This document shows, piece after piece, positions 62,882 through 64,000 of a stretch of 64,000 bases of DNA. Position numbers and translations under genes: made by a program. The stretch's first letter is position 1. Each line of letters starts with the position of its first letter. Source of the DNA: Agrobacterium vitis (GTDB taxonomy: Bacteria > Pseudomonadota > Alphaproteobacteria > Rhizobiales > Rhizobiaceae); NCBI RefSeq assembly GCF_037039395.1, contig NZ_CP146242.1:1178001-1242000 (forward strand). Reading direction: 5' to 3'. The notes under the pieces are model-generated. The model saw only the letters and a program-made list of their open reading frames with translations. It ran no database searches and was not told the DNA's origin.

Positions 62882-64000
62882 TCAGCCTTTCAAGGCCTCC
62901 TTGAGCGGCTTGACCAGATCAAGCTTCTCCCATGCGAAGGAGCCGTCACGGCCAGCCTTGCGGCCAAAATGGCCATAAGCGGACGTCTTGGCATAGATTG
63001 GCTTGTTGAGATCGAGATGGCGGCGAATGCCGGTCGGCGACAGATCCATCACGCTGCGGATTGCCGCCTCGATCTGGTCCTCGGTATATTTGCCGGTGCC
63101 ATGCAGATCGACATAGATCGACAAAGGCTGGGCAATGCCGATCGCATAAGCGATCTGGATGGTGCAGCGGTCCGCCAACCCGGCTGCAACCACATTCTTG
63201 GCCAGATAGCGGGCTGCATAAGCAGCCGAGCGGTCGACCTTGGTGGTGTCCTTGCCGGAAAATGCGCCACCGCCATGGGGGGCAGCACCACCATAGGTGT
63301 CGACGATGATCTTGCGACCGGTCAGGCCTGCATCGCCATCGGGACCGCCGATCACGAATTTGCCGGTCGGGTTGATATACCACTTGCAGTCGTCGGCAAC
63401 CTTCAGGTCGCCAAACGCTTCGAGAATATAGGGTTCAACGACCGAACGGACCTTGGCCGAATCCCAGCTTTCGTCGAGATGCTGCGTGGAAAGCACGATG
63501 GAAGCGACATCCGAAGGCTTGCCGTCGACATAGCGGACAGTGACCTGGCTCTTGGCATCGGGGCCGAGCTTGCCCACGTCGCCCTCGCCCTTTTTACGGG
63601 CAGCCGAGAGAAGCTGGAGGATCTTGTGGGAGTAATAGATCGGTGCCGGCATCAGGTCCGGCGTTTCGCCGCAGGCATAGCCGAACATAATGCCCTGGTC
63701 ACCAGCGCCTTCGCCGCCTTCGTGGTCGGCAGCCTTGTCGACGCCTTGAGCGATATGAGCCGACTGGGAATGCAGGAGAACGTCGATCTTGGCGGTCTTC
63801 CAATGGAAGCCGTCCTGCTCATAGCCGATGTCGCGGATTGCTTTGCGCGCCGCAGCCTTGAACTTGGCGGGGTTGATCACCTCGTTGCCGTTCTTGTCGG
63901 TCTTCATCAAGCTCGGCGGCAGGCGAACCTCGCCGGCGATCACGACACGATTGGTGGTCGCCAGCGTCTCGCAGGCGATGCGCACTGTCCAGGGATCGAC
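62882..64000 (-). CDS. metK: S-adenosylmethionine synthase (5' end cut by the window)
   Basis: At least 372 codons of the enzyme that makes SAM from methionine and ATP. It has [37 protein letters not shown] (in parts [16 protein letters not shown]) and [15 protein letters not shown] [16 protein letters not shown]. The window ends within [16 protein letters not shown], so the usual N-terminus (first 45 or so residues) lies beyond 64000. It runs directly into trmB. Confidence 0.95.
   Translation of the reverse strand, partial: VDPWTVRIACETLATTNRVVIAGEVRLPPSLMKTDKNGNEVINPAKFKAAARKAIRDIGYEQDGFHWKTAKIDVLLHSQSAHIAQGVDKAADHEGGEGAGDQGIMFGYACGETPDLMPAPIYYSHKILQLLSAARKKGEGDVGKLGPDAKSQVTVRYVDGKPSDVASIVLSTQHLDESWDSAKVRSVVEPYILEAFGDLKVADDCKWYINPTGKFVIGGPDGDAGLTGRKIIVDTYGGAAPHGGGAFSGKDTTKVDRSAAYAARYLAKNVVAAGLADRCTIQIAYAIGIAQPLSIYVDLHGTGKYTEDQIEAAIRSVMDLSPTGIRRHLDLNKPIYAKTSAYGHFGRKAGRDGSFAWEKLDLVKPLKEALKG

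Noticed and set aside
1..64000. CRISPR arrays or prophage
   Set aside because: No regularly spaced direct repeats and no phage structural genes were seen; the repeats present are scattered palindromes.

Overview
The window reads as a stretch of alphaproteobacterial chromosome, most likely Rhizobiaceae (Agrobacterium / Allorhizobium / Rhizobium type). The evidence is a complete phoR-pstSCAB-phoU-phoB locus in rhizobial order, a GcrA cell-cycle regulator beside a cluster of GANTC (CcrM) sites, an argD-argF-hslO operon, the rpmH-rnpA-yidC-engB block, a chemoreceptor ending in a CheR/CheB-type pentapeptide, and many intergenic palindromic elements of about 100 bp that resemble the RIME-type repeats of rhizobia. 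The species cannot be fixed from the sequence alone. Both ends cut genes: an HD-GYP response regulator on the left and metK on the right.

Layout. 1-4.3 kb: a minus-strand signalling operon (single-domain receiver, periplasmic sulfite-oxidase-fold protein with no cysteine, hybrid kinase with receiver and HPt, then an HD-GYP receiver), probably a phosphorelay that controls cyclic-di-GMP turnover. 4.7-10 kb: a Crp/Fnr regulator, a proline-racemase-family enzyme with a Ser/Cys catalytic pair, an alpha/beta-hydrolase lipoprotein and a CoA-transferase. 10.2-11.4 kb: a complete IS630-family element. 11.4-18.5 kb: accessory metabolism, with lysR and an MFS transporter on the minus strand diverging from a TRAP transporter and a class III aminotransferase. 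18.5-24 kb: an MgtC-like membrane protein, a small KGG-type protein, tRNA-Thr, a nitronate monooxygenase, an uncharacterised membrane protein and a PPK2 polyphosphate kinase.

24.2-32.4 kb: the phosphate regulon, with a three-unit Pho box before pstS and hairpins placed between genes. 32.5-37 kb: gcrA, then argD, argF and hslO. 37-42 kb (minus): glycerate kinase, a DsbA-like protein, a membrane protein, dapE and dapD. 42-48 kb: a LOG-like protein, an orphan FlgE paralogue, rmuC, rbsK and argB. 48-50.2 kb: an ECF sigma factor, its RskA-like anti-sigma factor and a fasciclin protein, placed between argB and engB.

50.3-53.7 kb (minus): rpmH-rnpA-yidC-engB, in which engB carries a one-base frameshift. 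54-64 kb: a histidine kinase, tRNA-Arg, a methyl-accepting chemotaxis protein, a secreted four-EF-hand protein, a pyrimidine 5'-nucleotidase, a nucleoside hydrolase, Hsp20 with DUF1150, trmB and metK.

The points most worth following up are the phosphorelay with the cysteine-less sulfite-oxidase-fold protein, the engB frameshift, the GANTC cluster beside gcrA, the terminator-like hairpin in the argD leader, the orphan acidic FlgE, the sigma/anti-sigma/fasciclin cassette, and the repeat family scattered between genes.
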